Of a DNA stretch of 64,000 nucleotides, positions 37,241 through 45,164 are shown piece after piece. Where the stretch lies: assembly GCF_030412015.1 (NCBI RefSeq), contig NZ_JASNRD010000001.1, positions 496,001-560,000 of the forward strand, in the 5' to 3' direction. This DNA comes from Massilia sp. YIM B02763. GTDB lineage: Bacteria; Pseudomonadota; Gammaproteobacteria; Burkholderiales; Burkholderiaceae_D. The position numbers and the translations under genes were made by a program. The first letter of the stretch is position 1, and each line of letters opens with the position of its first letter. Under the pieces are notes generated by a model. It ran no database searches. It was given only the letters and a program-made list of their open reading frames with translations, and was not told the DNA's origin.

Positions 37241-38055
37241 ACCTGGATGCCGCCATCGCCCGGGCCGCCGCGCTGCTGCGCGATGCCGACGGGCTCCTGG
37301 TCGGCGCGGGCGCCGGCATCGGCGTCGATTCCGGCCTGCCCGACTTTCGCGGCGACCACGGGTTCTGGCGCGCCTATCCGCCGTTGGCCAGGCTGGGCAT
37401 TCGTTTCGTCGAGATGGCCAACCCGCGCCATTTCGCGGCCAACCCCGAACTGGCCTGGGGCTTCTATGGCCACCGTCTCGCGCTGTACCGCGACACCGTG
37501 CCGCACGAAGGGTTCGCCATCCTGCGCGCGCTGGGCGAGCGCCTGGAGCACGGCGCCTTCGTCTTCACAAGCAACGTGGACGGCCAGTTCCAGCGGGCAG
37601 GCTTCGATCCGCTGCGCCTGGTCGAATGCCACGGCTCGATCCACCACCTGCAATGCACGCGCCCGTGCAGCGACGCGATCTGGCCGGCGCACGCCGTCCA
37701 ACCCGTCATCGATCCCGCCACCTGCCTGATGGCGCCGCCCCTGCCGGCATGTCCCCGCTGCGGCGCGCTGGCACGTCCCAACATCCTGATGTTCGGCGAC
37801 GGCGCCTGGCTCGACGGGCGCACCGAGGCCCAGTATGCACGGCTGGCGCGCTGGGGTGGCGCGGCGCGCCGGCTGGCGGTAGTGGAACTGGGCGCGGGCA
37901 GCGACGTGCCTTCGGTGCGGCGCCTGTGCGAAGCGCAGGACGCGCCGCTCATCCGCATCAATCCGCGCGAGCCGGACGTGGCGCCGGGCGCAGGCGTGGG
38001 CATCGCGGCCGGCGCGCTGGACGCCTTGCGCCGCTTGCGCCACGCGCTCGCGTGA
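37237..38055 (+). CDS. Sir2-family NAD-dependent deacylase (sirtuin)
   Basis: A 272-residue sirtuin. The NAD-binding motif is GAGAGIGVDSGLPDFRG (residues about 25-41, canonical GAGAS...SGIPDFR). TSNVDGQFQRAG replaces the usual TQNVDxLH, ECHGSIHHLQC contains the catalytic His, and CPRCGALARPNILMFGD supplies zinc cysteines and the RPNVVxFGE-like loop. The later GTSL motif is altered to ELGAGSDVPS. So it is a diverged but probably active enzyme removing acyl groups from lysines using NAD. It starts at GTG 37237, with GAGGAGGAAGG upstream, overlapping the HD gene stop as GTGA. Downstream comes a long AT-rich gap. Confidence 0.9.
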   Translation: MNLDAAIARAAALLRDADGLLVGAGAGIGVDSGLPDFRGDHGFWRAYPPLARLGIRFVEMANPRHFAANPELAWGFYGHRLALYRDTVPHEGFAILRALGERLEHGAFVFTSNVDGQFQRAGFDPLRLVECHGSIHHLQCTRPCSDAIWPAHAVQPVIDPATCLMAPPLPACPRCGALARPNILMFGDGAWLDGRTEAQYARLARWGGAARRLAVVELGAGSDVPSVRRLCEAQDAPLIRINPREPDVAPGAGVGIAAGALDALRRLRHALA

Positions 38056-38455
38056 GCGCCGACGCCGGGGCCAGCGCCGGAGCGACGAACTGTCAGGAAA
38101 CAGGGATGGTCGAGATGGTCGTTGCCTGTGTGCAAATCCTCGATCAATCCTTATAAAAATGTCCTAAAGCATTGATTCGATTCGATTTATTCCAATATCC
38201 ACAAGAAATGTGGATAACTGTGTGGACAAGCACCACTTGACAAGCGCCGAGGGCAGCAGCGATGCGGGTTTCAACAAAATGCCCAAGGAACAGGCAAAAA
38301 TTAAGCCCTTGAAAATCAAGGATTTGCACGCGCACCGCTTTTGAACAGTGCGTGACTATAGGGCAAATTCCTACAAAAACCACAGTGCGGGGATAACTCC
38401 GCGAACGTGGCTGGAATTCCCGGCATTTCGCTCGCTTCCCGCGCCTATCCTGCGC
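38056..38455. other. 400-bp intergenic region between the sirtuin and helicase genes
   Basis: Both neighbouring genes end here (convergent), yet the gap is long and AT-rich. It contains the left copy of a duplicated element with DnaA-box-like sites (38195-38325). Nothing else gene-like was found. Confidence 0.6.
38195..38325 (+). repeat. Duplicated ~130-bp element, left copy, with three DnaA-box-like sites
   Basis: Three 9-mers close to the DnaA box TTATNCACA or its complement: ATATCCACA (38195), a perfect TGTGGATAA (38209) and TGTGGACAA (38221). Then TTGACA (38237), GATGCGG with TTTCAACAA (38261-38277) and AAAATCAAGG (38312). The right copy at 40736-40866 has the same features with spacing equal to within one base. 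Confidence 0.8.
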
Positions 38456-40573
38456 CTATTTCCACGCGTTGCGTGCCCGTTCGCGCACCATCATCCTGAC
38501 GCTGTCCGGCATCGGCTTGCGGCTTTGCGGCGTATCGGCATTCATCCACACGCATTCCTCGAAATGCTTCAGCATGGCCGGCGCGATGAAGCGGCTGCGC
38601 TGGGCGTAGACGTGGCGGTCGCCCATCTGGGCCTGCTGCTTGATGAAGAAGCGGTTCGGCACCACCAGGTGCAGGTGTTCCTTGGCGCGCGTCATGGCGA
38701 CGTACAGCAGGCGCCGCTCTTCCTCGATGTCTTCCGCGCTGCCCGTCGCCATGTCGGACGGGATGCAGCCGTCGACGACGTTCAGCACGTGCACGGCCTT
38801 CCACTCCTGGCCCTTGGCCGAATGGATCGTCGACAGGATCAGGTAGTCGTCGTCCAGCAGCGGGGGGCCGGCGCGGTCGCTGGTCGCGTCGGGCGGATCG
38901 AGCGTCAGTTCGGTCAGGAAGGCTTCGCGCGAGCCGTAGCCGCCGGCCAGCGCCACCAGCTGCTCGAGGTCGGCGGCGCGCACGGGCGCGTCGTCGTACA
39001 GGCGCTCCAGGTGCGGCAGGTACCAGTCCTTGACCAGCTCGGCGTCCAGCGGCCAGCGCAGGCCGGAGGTACGCAGGGTCCGGAACAGCGCGGCGAACTG
39101 GTCCCATTCGGCCTGGGCCCGGGACGGCGCCGCGAAGGCGGCCACGGCATCGGCCGGCTCCCCCGCCTCGGCCACGGCGTCGAGCAGGCGCGCCGCCGTG
39201 GCCGGGCCGATCCCCGGGATCAGCTGGACGACGCGGAAACCGGCCAGGCGTCCGCTCGGGTTCTGGGCAAAGCGCAGCATCGCCAGCATGTCCTTGATGT
39301 GGGCCGCTTCCAGGAATTTCAGGCCGCCGAACTTCACGAACGGTACGTTGCGGCGCACGAGTTCCAGCTCCAGCGCCGCGCTGTGGCTGGCGGCGCGGAA
39401 CAGCACCGCCTGCTGGGTCAGCCTGGTGCCCTGCTCGCGCTGTTCCAGCACGCGGTTGCAGACCCAGCGCGCCTGCTCGGCCTCGTCCGGGATCAGCACC
39501 AGTTGCGGCTTGCCGCTGGCCACCCTGTCCGTCCACAAGGTCTTCGCATGGCGCTCCAGCGCCGCCGCGATCACGGCATTCGAGGCGTCCAGGATCGGCT
39601 GCGTGGAACGGTAGTTGCGGTCCAGCGTGACCGTCCGCGCCGGCTGGCTGAACTGCTTCGGGAAATCGAGGATGTTGCGCACCGTGGCGCCGCGGAAGGA
39701 ATAGATGGCCTGGGCATCGTCGCCGACCACGACCACGCCCCGTCCGTCCGGCTTCATGCCCTGCAGGATGGCCGCCTGCAGGCGGTTGGTGTCCTGGTAT
39801 TCGTCGACCAGCACGTGGTCGAACAGCGCGCCCAGCTCCGGCCCCAGCTCGGGATCGGAGGCCATCTCGGCCCAGAACAGCAGCAGGTCGTCGTAGTCGA
39901 GCACATTCTGTTCCTGCTTGGCGTCGACGTAGGCCCCGAACAGGCGCTTGAGCTGTTCCTCCCACTCGCCGCACCACGGAAAGGTCGATTGCAGCACCTC
40001 GCCCAGCGGCTCGCGGCTGTTGACGACGCGCGAATAGATCGCCAGGCACGTCCCCTTCAGCGGAAACCGCTTCTGGCCGGCCGCGGCGCCCAGGCCGATC
40101 TCCTGGCGCACCAGGCCCATCATGTCCTCGGAATCGGCGCGGTCGTGGATCGTGAACGAGGCTTCCAGGCCGATGCGGCCGGCGTGTTCGCGCAGCAGGC
40201 GCGCGCCGATGCCGTGGAAGGTGCCGGCCCAGGGCAGGCTGGCGAACGACTGGCTCGACGTCTTGAAGATGCGCTGCAGCACGCCGGCCGCCCGTTGCCC
40301 CATCTCGTTCGCCGCGCGCCGCGAGAACGTCAGCAGCAGGATGCGCTGCGGATCGGCGCCGGACTGGATCAGGCGCGCCACCCGGTGCGCCAGCGTATTG
40401 GTCTTGCCCGAACCGGCGCCGGCGACGACCAGCAGCGGCCGCGGCGCAGCGGCGCCGATGTCGTGGTCGACGGCGGCGCGCTGGGCATCGTTCAGGCCGG
40501 CATAGGGGTCGTCGTCCCGTTCGGTGGACGAAGCGGACGAGGGACTGGCAGTGGCGAAGGCGGTAGCGGACAT
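38456..40573 (-). CDS. UvrD/Rep/PcrA-type superfamily 1 DNA helicase
   Basis: A 705-residue 3'-5' helicase. Motifs in order: LLVVAGAGSGKTNTLAHRVA (Walker A, about residue 50), LLTFSRRAANEMGQRA (Ia), LDYDDLLLFW, HVLVDEYQDTN (Walker B), VVGDDAQAIYSFRGA (III), LDRNYRSTQPIL (IV), STIHSAKGQEWKAVHV (V) and RLLYVAMTRAKEHL (VI). All ATPase residues look intact. It may act in repair or replication restart; whether it corresponds to UvrD, Rep or PcrA cannot be settled by eye, and the ~30-residue Ser/Ala-rich N-terminus is unusual. ATG at 40573 is listed, with a TTG at 40597 as alternative. It is flanked on both sides by copies of the DnaA-box element. Confidence 0.94.
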   Translation of the reverse strand: MSATAFATASPSSASSTERDDDPYAGLNDAQRAAVDHDIGAAAPRPLLVVAGAGSGKTNTLAHRVARLIQSGADPQRILLLTFSRRAANEMGQRAAGVLQRIFKTSSQSFASLPWAGTFHGIGARLLREHAGRIGLEASFTIHDRADSEDMMGLVRQEIGLGAAAGQKRFPLKGTCLAIYSRVVNSREPLGEVLQSTFPWCGEWEEQLKRLFGAYVDAKQEQNVLDYDDLLLFWAEMASDPELGPELGALFDHVLVDEYQDTNRLQAAILQGMKPDGRGVVVVGDDAQAIYSFRGATVRNILDFPKQFSQPARTVTLDRNYRSTQPILDASNAVIAAALERHAKTLWTDRVASGKPQLVLIPDEAEQARWVCNRVLEQREQGTRLTQQAVLFRAASHSAALELELVRRNVPFVKFGGLKFLEAAHIKDMLAMLRFAQNPSGRLAGFRVVQLIPGIGPATAARLLDAVAEAGEPADAVAAFAAPSRAQAEWDQFAALFRTLRTSGLRWPLDAELVKDWYLPHLERLYDDAPVRAADLEQLVALAGGYGSREAFLTELTLDPPDATSDRAGPPLLDDDYLILSTIHSAKGQEWKAVHVLNVVDGCIPSDMATGSAEDIEEERRLLYVAMTRAKEHLHLVVPNRFFIKQQAQMGDRHVYAQRSRFIAPAMLKHFEECVWMNADTPQSRKPMPDSVRMMVRERARNAWK

Positions 40574-40958
40574 GGACAAGCTGGAAAGATGGCTCAACTG
40601 TACATTTATCCAGTGTGCTTGCGCAAGTGCAATCCTCTCTCCAAATTCCTCCGGTGTCGCGTGATGGCATCAGTCCGGGTGAGCCGTGCCTGAGCCGGTT
40701 TTCACTAAGTCGATGGTTTTAAACGAATTGACCAGATATCCACAAAAACTGTGAATAAGCTTGTGGAAAAACACCCTCTTGACATCGCAAAAGCGAGCTG
40801 GGATGCGGCTTTCAACAACTTGCCCGTTGCGCGGGCAGTTCGCAAGCCACGCAAAATCAAGGGTTTACGATGTCAAGCGAAGCACGAATTAAATAATTAT
40901 GCAAGATGAGGAAAGGAAATTTTTGTGTATAACCTTCGCCAAAAAATCGCCTGCCAGC
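40574..40958. other. 385-bp intergenic region upstream of the helicase gene
   Basis: AT-rich region holding the promoter side of the helicase gene (leftward) and the 3' end of the small gene at 40959-41177, also leftward. It contains the right copy of the DnaA-box element (40736-40866). No further gene seen. Confidence 0.6.
40736..40866 (+). repeat. Duplicated ~130-bp element, right copy, with three DnaA-box-like sites
   Basis: ATATCCACA (40736), TGTGAATAA (40750, exact match to the complement of TTATTCACA) and TGTGGAAAA (40762) have the same 14- and 12-bp offsets as in the left copy. TTGACA follows at 40779, GATGCGG and TTTCAACAA at 40802-40818, and AAAATCAAGG at 40853. Direct orientation relative to the left copy, 2541 bp away. 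Confidence 0.8.
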
Positions 40959-41177
40959 TCAAGCATACCAGGCACGCCGGCGTCCGGGCTCCGTCAGGAC
41001 ACGTTCGATGACGTCGTTGCCGACGTCCTGGGAACGCAGGTATTCGACGGCCGTCATCGTATTGCTGCGTTGCTGGAGTGCAATGCCGAGATCGACGATC
41101 TCGCTGCGCTGGTCGTCCCGGCGCTGGTAGGGAACGGTGGCTTGGTCGTCGTCTTGATCGAGGATGTCTTGATTCAT
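40959..41177 (-). CDS. Small acidic/polar protein of unknown function
   Basis: A 72-residue protein that I do not recognise. The first half is Asp/Gln-rich (MNQDILDQDDDQATVPYQRR); the second half is probably helical (EIVDLGIALQQRSNTMTAVEYLRSQDVGNDVIERVLTEPGRRR), ending in basic residues. AGGAG lies seven nt before the ATG at 41177, and codon use fits the genome, so it is likely real. It is transcribed leftwards toward the helicase gene; the DnaA-box element lies between them. The short helical LRSQDVGNDVIERVL region might mediate protein-protein contact. Confidence 0.7.
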   Translation of the reverse strand: MNQDILDQDDDQATVPYQRRDDQRSEIVDLGIALQQRSNTMTAVEYLRSQDVGNDVIERVLTEPGRRRAWYA

Positions 41178-41368
41178 CTCAGCTCCTGACTTTGATGGAG
41201 GATAATGGTTTTGCTGCCTAACGAGTATTTCCCAGGATGAGCGAAAGTCAAGGGCCAATTTCGCATTGCACCATGACGTGCGTGTGACAAGCGGAAGGCC
41301 GCGTGCGCCGCCGCGCCGCCGGCCATCCTAGAATGGCTTCGTCATCCATTCTTCCCTGCGAGGCTTCC

Positions 41369-41590
41369 GTGAACACCGATAACAACGGCACAAACCCCAC
41401 CGACGGCCACCATCCCGTCACCCCGGCCGCGCCCGACCTGAAACCGGGCGACGAGGCGGAACCGGGCACGCCGGGCGCCGCCGAGGACCTGTGCGAAACC
41501 TGCGGCGGCAGCGGCAAGCTGGCCAACGGCAAGACCTGCCCCGAGTGCGAAGGCACGGGCCGCGTGATGCGCGGCATCGGCGGCGGCTGA
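41369..41590 (+). CDS. Mini-protein with one DnaJ-type CxxCxGxG zinc-finger pair
   Basis: A 73-residue protein. The N-terminal ~40 residues are Pro/Gly/Asp-rich and probably disordered. The C-terminal part has CETCGGSGKLANGKTCPECEGTGRV, two CxxCxGxG motifs that together bind one zinc as in the DnaJ/Hsp40 cysteine-rich domain. It has no J domain, so it is a stand-alone zinc module with unknown partner. The start is taken as GTG 41369 with GAGG five nt upstream; an ATG at 41336 is possible. It lies ~120 bp before the S-formylglutathione hydrolase gene, same strand. Confidence 0.8.
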   Translation: MNTDNNGTNPTDGHHPVTPAAPDLKPGDEAEPGTPGAAEDLCETCGGSGKLANGKTCPECEGTGRVMRGIGGG

Positions 41591-41711
41591 CGCATCCGGC
41601 CTGGACGGCGGCGCGATGCAGGCGGCATGCCCGGACCGCCGTGCTGGCAGGCTTGACGCGGAACGGGCATACTTGCGCTTTCGTTAATCCATCGCATTTG
41701 CGGATTCCACC

Positions 41712-42554
41712 ATGCTCGAACTCCTTAGCGAACACGCCTGCTTCGGCGGCGTCCAGCGTTTCTACAAATTCGATTCCGCCGCCATTGGCCTGCCGATGCG
41801 CTTCTCCGTGTACCTGCCGCCCGGCGCGGAAGGCAAGCGCCTGCCCGTGCTGTTCTACCTCGCCGGCCTCACCTGCACCGAAGAGACCTTCATGATCAAG
41901 GCCGGCGCCCAGCGCGTGGCCGCCGAGGAAGGCCTGATCCTGGTGACGCCCGACACCAGCCCGCGCGGCGCCGGCGTGCCCGGCGAAACCGACGCCTGGG
42001 ACTTCGGCGCCGGCGCCGGCTTCTACGTCGACGCCGTGCAGGAACCGTGGTCCGCGCACTACCGCATGTACAGCCACATCCTGGAACTGCGCGAACTGGT
42101 GCTGGCCGGGCTGCCGGCCGACCCGGAGCGCGTCGGCATCTTCGGCCACTCGATGGGCGGCCACGGCGCGCTGATGCTGGCGCTGCGCAATCCGGACCTG
42201 TTCCGCTCCGTCTCCGCGTTCGCCCCGATCGCCGCGCCGATGCGCTGCCCGTGGGGCCAGAAGGCCTTCGGCGGCTACCTCGGCAGCGACCAGGCGGCGT
42301 GGCGCGCCTACGATGCCACCGAGCTGATGGCCGGCAGCGGCACGGCGCCCTTCCCCAAGGGCATCCTCGTCGACCAGGGCCTGGCGGATAAATTCCTCGC
42401 CGAGCAGCTGTATCCGGAAGCGTTCGAAGAGGCCTGCCGGTCCGTCGGCCAGCCGCTCACGCTGCGCCGCCACCCCGGCTACGACCACGGCTATTACTTC
42501 ATCTCGACCTTCGTCGACGACCACCTGCGCTTCCACCGCCGCAACCTCGGCTAG
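41712..42554 (+). CDS. fghA: S-formylglutathione hydrolase
   Basis: A 280-residue esterase-D-type enzyme that hydrolyses S-formylglutathione to formate and glutathione in formaldehyde detoxification. Family sequence is clear throughout: RFSVYLPPGAEG, PVLFYLAGLTCTEETFMIKAGAQR, DTSPRGAGVPGE, DAWDFGAGAGFYVDA, the catalytic Ser in GIFGHSMGGHGALM, Asp in ILVDQGLADKFL and His in PGYDHGYYF. Length matches. Start ATG 41712 follows a poor ribosome-binding site. The partner glutathione-dependent formaldehyde dehydrogenase gene is not in the window. An 18-bp perfect palindrome (42575-42592) follows the stop codon. Confidence 0.96.
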   Translation: MLELLSEHACFGGVQRFYKFDSAAIGLPMRFSVYLPPGAEGKRLPVLFYLAGLTCTEETFMIKAGAQRVAAEEGLILVTPDTSPRGAGVPGETDAWDFGAGAGFYVDAVQEPWSAHYRMYSHILELRELVLAGLPADPERVGIFGHSMGGHGALMLALRNPDLFRSVSAFAPIAAPMRCPWGQKAFGGYLGSDQAAWRAYDATELMAGSGTAPFPKGILVDQGLADKFLAEQLYPEAFEEACRSVGQPLTLRRHPGYDHGYYFISTFVDDHLRFHRRNLG

Positions 42555-42574
42555 GAGCCTATCCCTGCGATAGA

Positions 42575-42592
42575 CCGGCGCCGCGGCGCCGG
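42575..42592. terminator. Perfect GC-rich palindrome after fghA
   Basis: CCGGCGCCG followed by CGGCGCCGG, 20 bp after the stop codon. It can form a hairpin only with a small loop and has no T-run, so termination is possible but not certain. Confidence 0.35.
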
Positions 42593-42769
42593 ATTCCCCG
42601 CTCTCGTCCGCCTGCTGGCGCGCGTCAAACATCCGTGCCCGGCCGCGCGCACGAATCGCGGCGGCGCTTGCATTCGGCCCGCCCCGGTCCTATAAATGCG
42701 ATGGCGGCGCCGGCGTTCCACCCTGCCGCCGTTTCATCCCGCCTTGTCACCCTTTACGAGGAGGTCATC

Positions 42770-43240
42770 ATGAACCTGATCAGGAGGAGCAATGCCCCGC
42801 TGACGCCGTTCCGTCCGGGCTCGATGGAAGACCAGTTCGGCCGCATGGTCGAAAGCATGTTCCAGGACTTTTTCGCGCCGCTGGCGCAAGGCGCCGCCTG
42901 GGCCGGGGAAGGCCTGGGCATGCCGCGCCTCGACGTGATCGAGCACGATGGCGCGTTCGAAGTGCGTGCCGACCTGCCGGGCGTGCGCAAGGAAGACGTG
43001 AAGGTCGCCATCGACGGCCAGCGCGTGACGATCGAAGGAGAGTGCCAGCAGGCAAACGAACAGCGCCAGGGTGAACAGGTGGTGTACGCTGAACGCTCGA
43101 CGCGCAGGTACCAGCGCAGCTTCACGCTGCCGTCCGAGGTGGACGACGCGGGCGCCGAGGCGAAGCTCGAGAACGGCGTGCCGATGCTGACGCTGCCGAA
43201 GAAGGCGGGCGGCGCGGCGCGCCGGCTGACCGTCCAGTAG
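42770..43240 (+). CDS. Hsp20/alpha-crystallin small heat-shock protein
   Basis: A 156-residue small heat-shock protein that holds unfolding proteins in large oligomers. The N-terminal arm (1-45) has DQFGRMVESMFQDFF. The alpha-crystallin domain follows (about 48-140): PRLDVIEHDGAFEVRADLPGVRKEDVKVAIDGQRVTIEGE, then STRRYQRSFTLPSEVD, AKLENGVPMLTLPKKA. The C-terminal end lacks the usual I-x-I but has LTV. The GAGGAGG site just before the ATG at 42770 fixes the start. It is the first gene of a tight same-strand group with phosphoribosyltransferase, SRPBCC and erythromycin-esterase-like genes (gaps 31, -4 and 22 bp), an arrangement that recalls the mycobacterial hspX region. Confidence 0.95.
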   Translation: MNLIRRSNAPLTPFRPGSMEDQFGRMVESMFQDFFAPLAQGAAWAGEGLGMPRLDVIEHDGAFEVRADLPGVRKEDVKVAIDGQRVTIEGECQQANEQRQGEQVVYAERSTRRYQRSFTLPSEVDDAGAEAKLENGVPMLTLPKKAGGAARRLTVQ

Positions 43241-43271
43241 AGCCGGGGCTGGAGCGGCGCAGGATGGAAAC

Positions 43272-43976
43272 ATGGCGGAGATTCACGGTTTCAAGGACCG
43301 CTGCGAAGCGGGCGAATTGCTGGCCGAACGGCTCGCCCCCTATGCCGGGCGGGCCGATGCGCTGGCCCTTGCCCTGCCGCGCGGCGGCGTGCCGGTCGCC
43401 TTCGCCCTCGCGCGCCGCCTCGGCATCGCGCTGGATATCCTGGTCGTGCGCAAGCTGGGCATGCCGCACCATCCGGAGCTGGCGATGGGCGCGATCGGCA
43501 GCGGCGGCGTGCGCATGCTGCAGCCGGGCGTGCCCGGCCTGATGGGCGTCACGCAGGACGACGTGGACATCGTGGCCGCGCGCGAGCTGGCCGAACTGGA
43601 ACGGCGCGAGCGGGCCTACCGCGGCGAGCGGCCGCCGCTGCGATTGGCGGGACGCAGCGCCATCCTGGTCGACGACGGCGTGGCCACCGGCGCGAGCATG
43701 CTGGCCGCCATCGACGTCGCGCGCCGCCTGCGGCCGCGCGAGCTGGTGCTGGCGATCCCGGTGGCGCCGCCGGACACGCTGCAGGCGTTGGCGCCGCGCG
43801 TCGACGCGCTGGTGTGCCTGCTGGCCCCGCCATGCTTTCGCGCGGTCGGGAAGTGGTACGAGCGCTTCGACCAGACGAGCGACGCGGAAGTACAGGATTT
43901 GCTGGAAGCGACTTGGAACGGCGCTTCTGGCCCGGGCAAGACATCCGACGACATGCGACGAGGACCGAGACCATGA
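43272..43976 (+). CDS. Phosphoribosyltransferase-domain protein
   Basis: A 234-residue type I phosphoribosyltransferase fold. It has LALPRGGVPVAFALARRLG and DILVVRKLGMPHHPELAMGAIGSGG, typical of the family found next to or fused with erythromycin-esterase domains, and the PRPP-binding loop AILVDDGVATGASMLAAI (about residues 134-152). Expected to bind phosphoribosyl pyrophosphate; substrate unknown. The end CFRAVGKWYERFDQTSDAEVQDLL is also characteristic. It follows the Hsp20 gene by 31 bp, and its TGA stop overlaps the start of the SRPBCC gene (ATGA), showing translational coupling. Confidence 0.92.
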   Translation: MAEIHGFKDRCEAGELLAERLAPYAGRADALALALPRGGVPVAFALARRLGIALDILVVRKLGMPHHPELAMGAIGSGGVRMLQPGVPGLMGVTQDDVDIVAARELAELERRERAYRGERPPLRLAGRSAILVDDGVATGASMLAAIDVARRLRPRELVLAIPVAPPDTLQALAPRVDALVCLLAPPCFRAVGKWYERFDQTSDAEVQDLLEATWNGASGPGKTSDDMRRGPRP

Positions 43977-45142
43977 AACAGACGACCGACATCAATCTGG
44001 ACATTGCCAAATGGCTGGGCGGCGCGGCCGCCGGGGCGCTGCTGATGTACATGCTCGACCCGGATCGCGGCGGCGCGCGCCGCGCGCAATCGGCCGCCGC
44101 CGTGCGCGGCGCGGGCACGCGCACCTCGCATGCGCTCGGCCAGGCCTGGCACGGCGCCGGCGAACGGCTGGGCGCCGCCGGCCAGCGCTTGCGCGGGGGC
44201 GTGCGCCAGGCGGCAGCGGACGCGCAAGAGGCTGCGCGCCCGGACGGCGCCGGCGAGCGCCTGGTCCACGATGCGCAACAGGGCGCGCGACAGGCCGGCG
44301 GCGCGGCACGCGAGCTGCTGGGCCGCGCCGGCGATACCGCGGCCGCTTCCTACGACGGCGCGCGCAGCGGCGCGCGCCGGCTCGGCGCCCAGTTGCGCGA
44401 TGCGCTGCACAATTCGCTGCACGGCGCGCTGGACAGCGGCGCCGACGGCGCCTGGTCGCCGGCCATGCGCAACTCGGCCGTTGCGGGCGGCGCCCTGCTG
44501 GCCACGGTGGGCGTGCTCCGCCGCTCGCCGCTGGCCCTCGTGCTGGGCCTGGCCGGCGCAGCCCTGCTCGCACGCGGCGCCGCCAACCGGCCGCTGGGCG
44601 GCGCGCTGAGCGGCATGGTACGCGGCCAGCTGGGCCAGCGCCTGCGCCTGTCGATGGACCAGACGGCCGACGTCGAGCAATCGATCCATATCGACGCGGC
44701 GCCGGAAGACGTGTACGACCTGTGGACCGACTACGAGAACTTCCCGCGCTTCATGTCGCACGTGGTCGAGGTGCGCGACCTGGGCCGGCGCCGCTCGCAC
44801 TGGGTGGTCAGGGGCCCGGGCGGCACCGAGTTCGCCTGGAACTCCGTCGTCACTGAACAGAGCCGCCCGCACCGGCTGGCCTGGCGCAGCGAACCGGGCG
44901 CGGAGATCCCGCAGAACGGTTCGATCCAGTTCGAGCCGCAACGCGGCGGCACTCTCGTCACCGTGCGCATGTCCTACGTGCCGCCGGCCGGGGCGCTGGG
45001 CCGCGGCCTGGCGGCGTTGCTGGGCGCCGACCCGCAATCGCGCATGCAGGACGACCTGCGGCGCATGAAGTCCTTCATCGAACGGGGCGCCGCGCCCTAC
45101 CGCGACACCGAGCGACACGCCGGCGGCCGCACGCTGCACTGA
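43973..45142 (+). CDS. Membrane-associated Gly/Ala-rich protein with C-terminal SRPBCC domain
   Basis: A 389-residue protein. Near the N-terminus is one hydrophobic segment (LGGAAAGALLMYML), then a long Ala/Gly/Arg-rich, probably helical stretch (about 35-160). A second hydrophobic region (GGALLATVGVLRRSPLALVLGLAGAALL, about 170-205) follows, and from about 235 a SRPBCC/COQ10-like domain: EQSIHIDAAPEDVYDLWTDYENFPRFMSHVVEVRDLG and RGPGGTEFAWNSVVTEQ. Such domains bind hydrophobic molecules. The start ATG 43973 overlaps the phosphoribosyltransferase stop. It lies between two genes related to the mycobacterial Rv2030c halves; its role there is unknown. Confidence 0.85.
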   Translation: MKQTTDINLDIAKWLGGAAAGALLMYMLDPDRGGARRAQSAAAVRGAGTRTSHALGQAWHGAGERLGAAGQRLRGGVRQAAADAQEAARPDGAGERLVHDAQQGARQAGGAARELLGRAGDTAAASYDGARSGARRLGAQLRDALHNSLHGALDSGADGAWSPAMRNSAVAGGALLATVGVLRRSPLALVLGLAGAALLARGAANRPLGGALSGMVRGQLGQRLRLSMDQTADVEQSIHIDAAPEDVYDLWTDYENFPRFMSHVVEVRDLGRRRSHWVVRGPGGTEFAWNSVVTEQSRPHRLAWRSEPGAEIPQNGSIQFEPQRGGTLVTVRMSYVPPAGALGRGLAALLGADPQSRMQDDLRRMKSFIERGAAPYRDTERHAGGRTLH

Positions 45143-45164
45143 CCTACCCTTCATCGAGCCCACC

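Noticed and set aside
38195..40866. Chromosome origin (oriC)
   Set aside because: DnaA-box-like sites are present, but there is no dnaA, dnaN, gyrB or parAB gene nearby, and the sites come as two separated copies around a helicase gene. An accessory DnaA-binding site is more likely.
42690..42710. Heat-shock sigma-32 promoter before the Hsp20 gene (CCTATAAAT)
   Set aside because: Only a -10-like sequence is visible; no CTTGAA-type -35 is found at the right distance.
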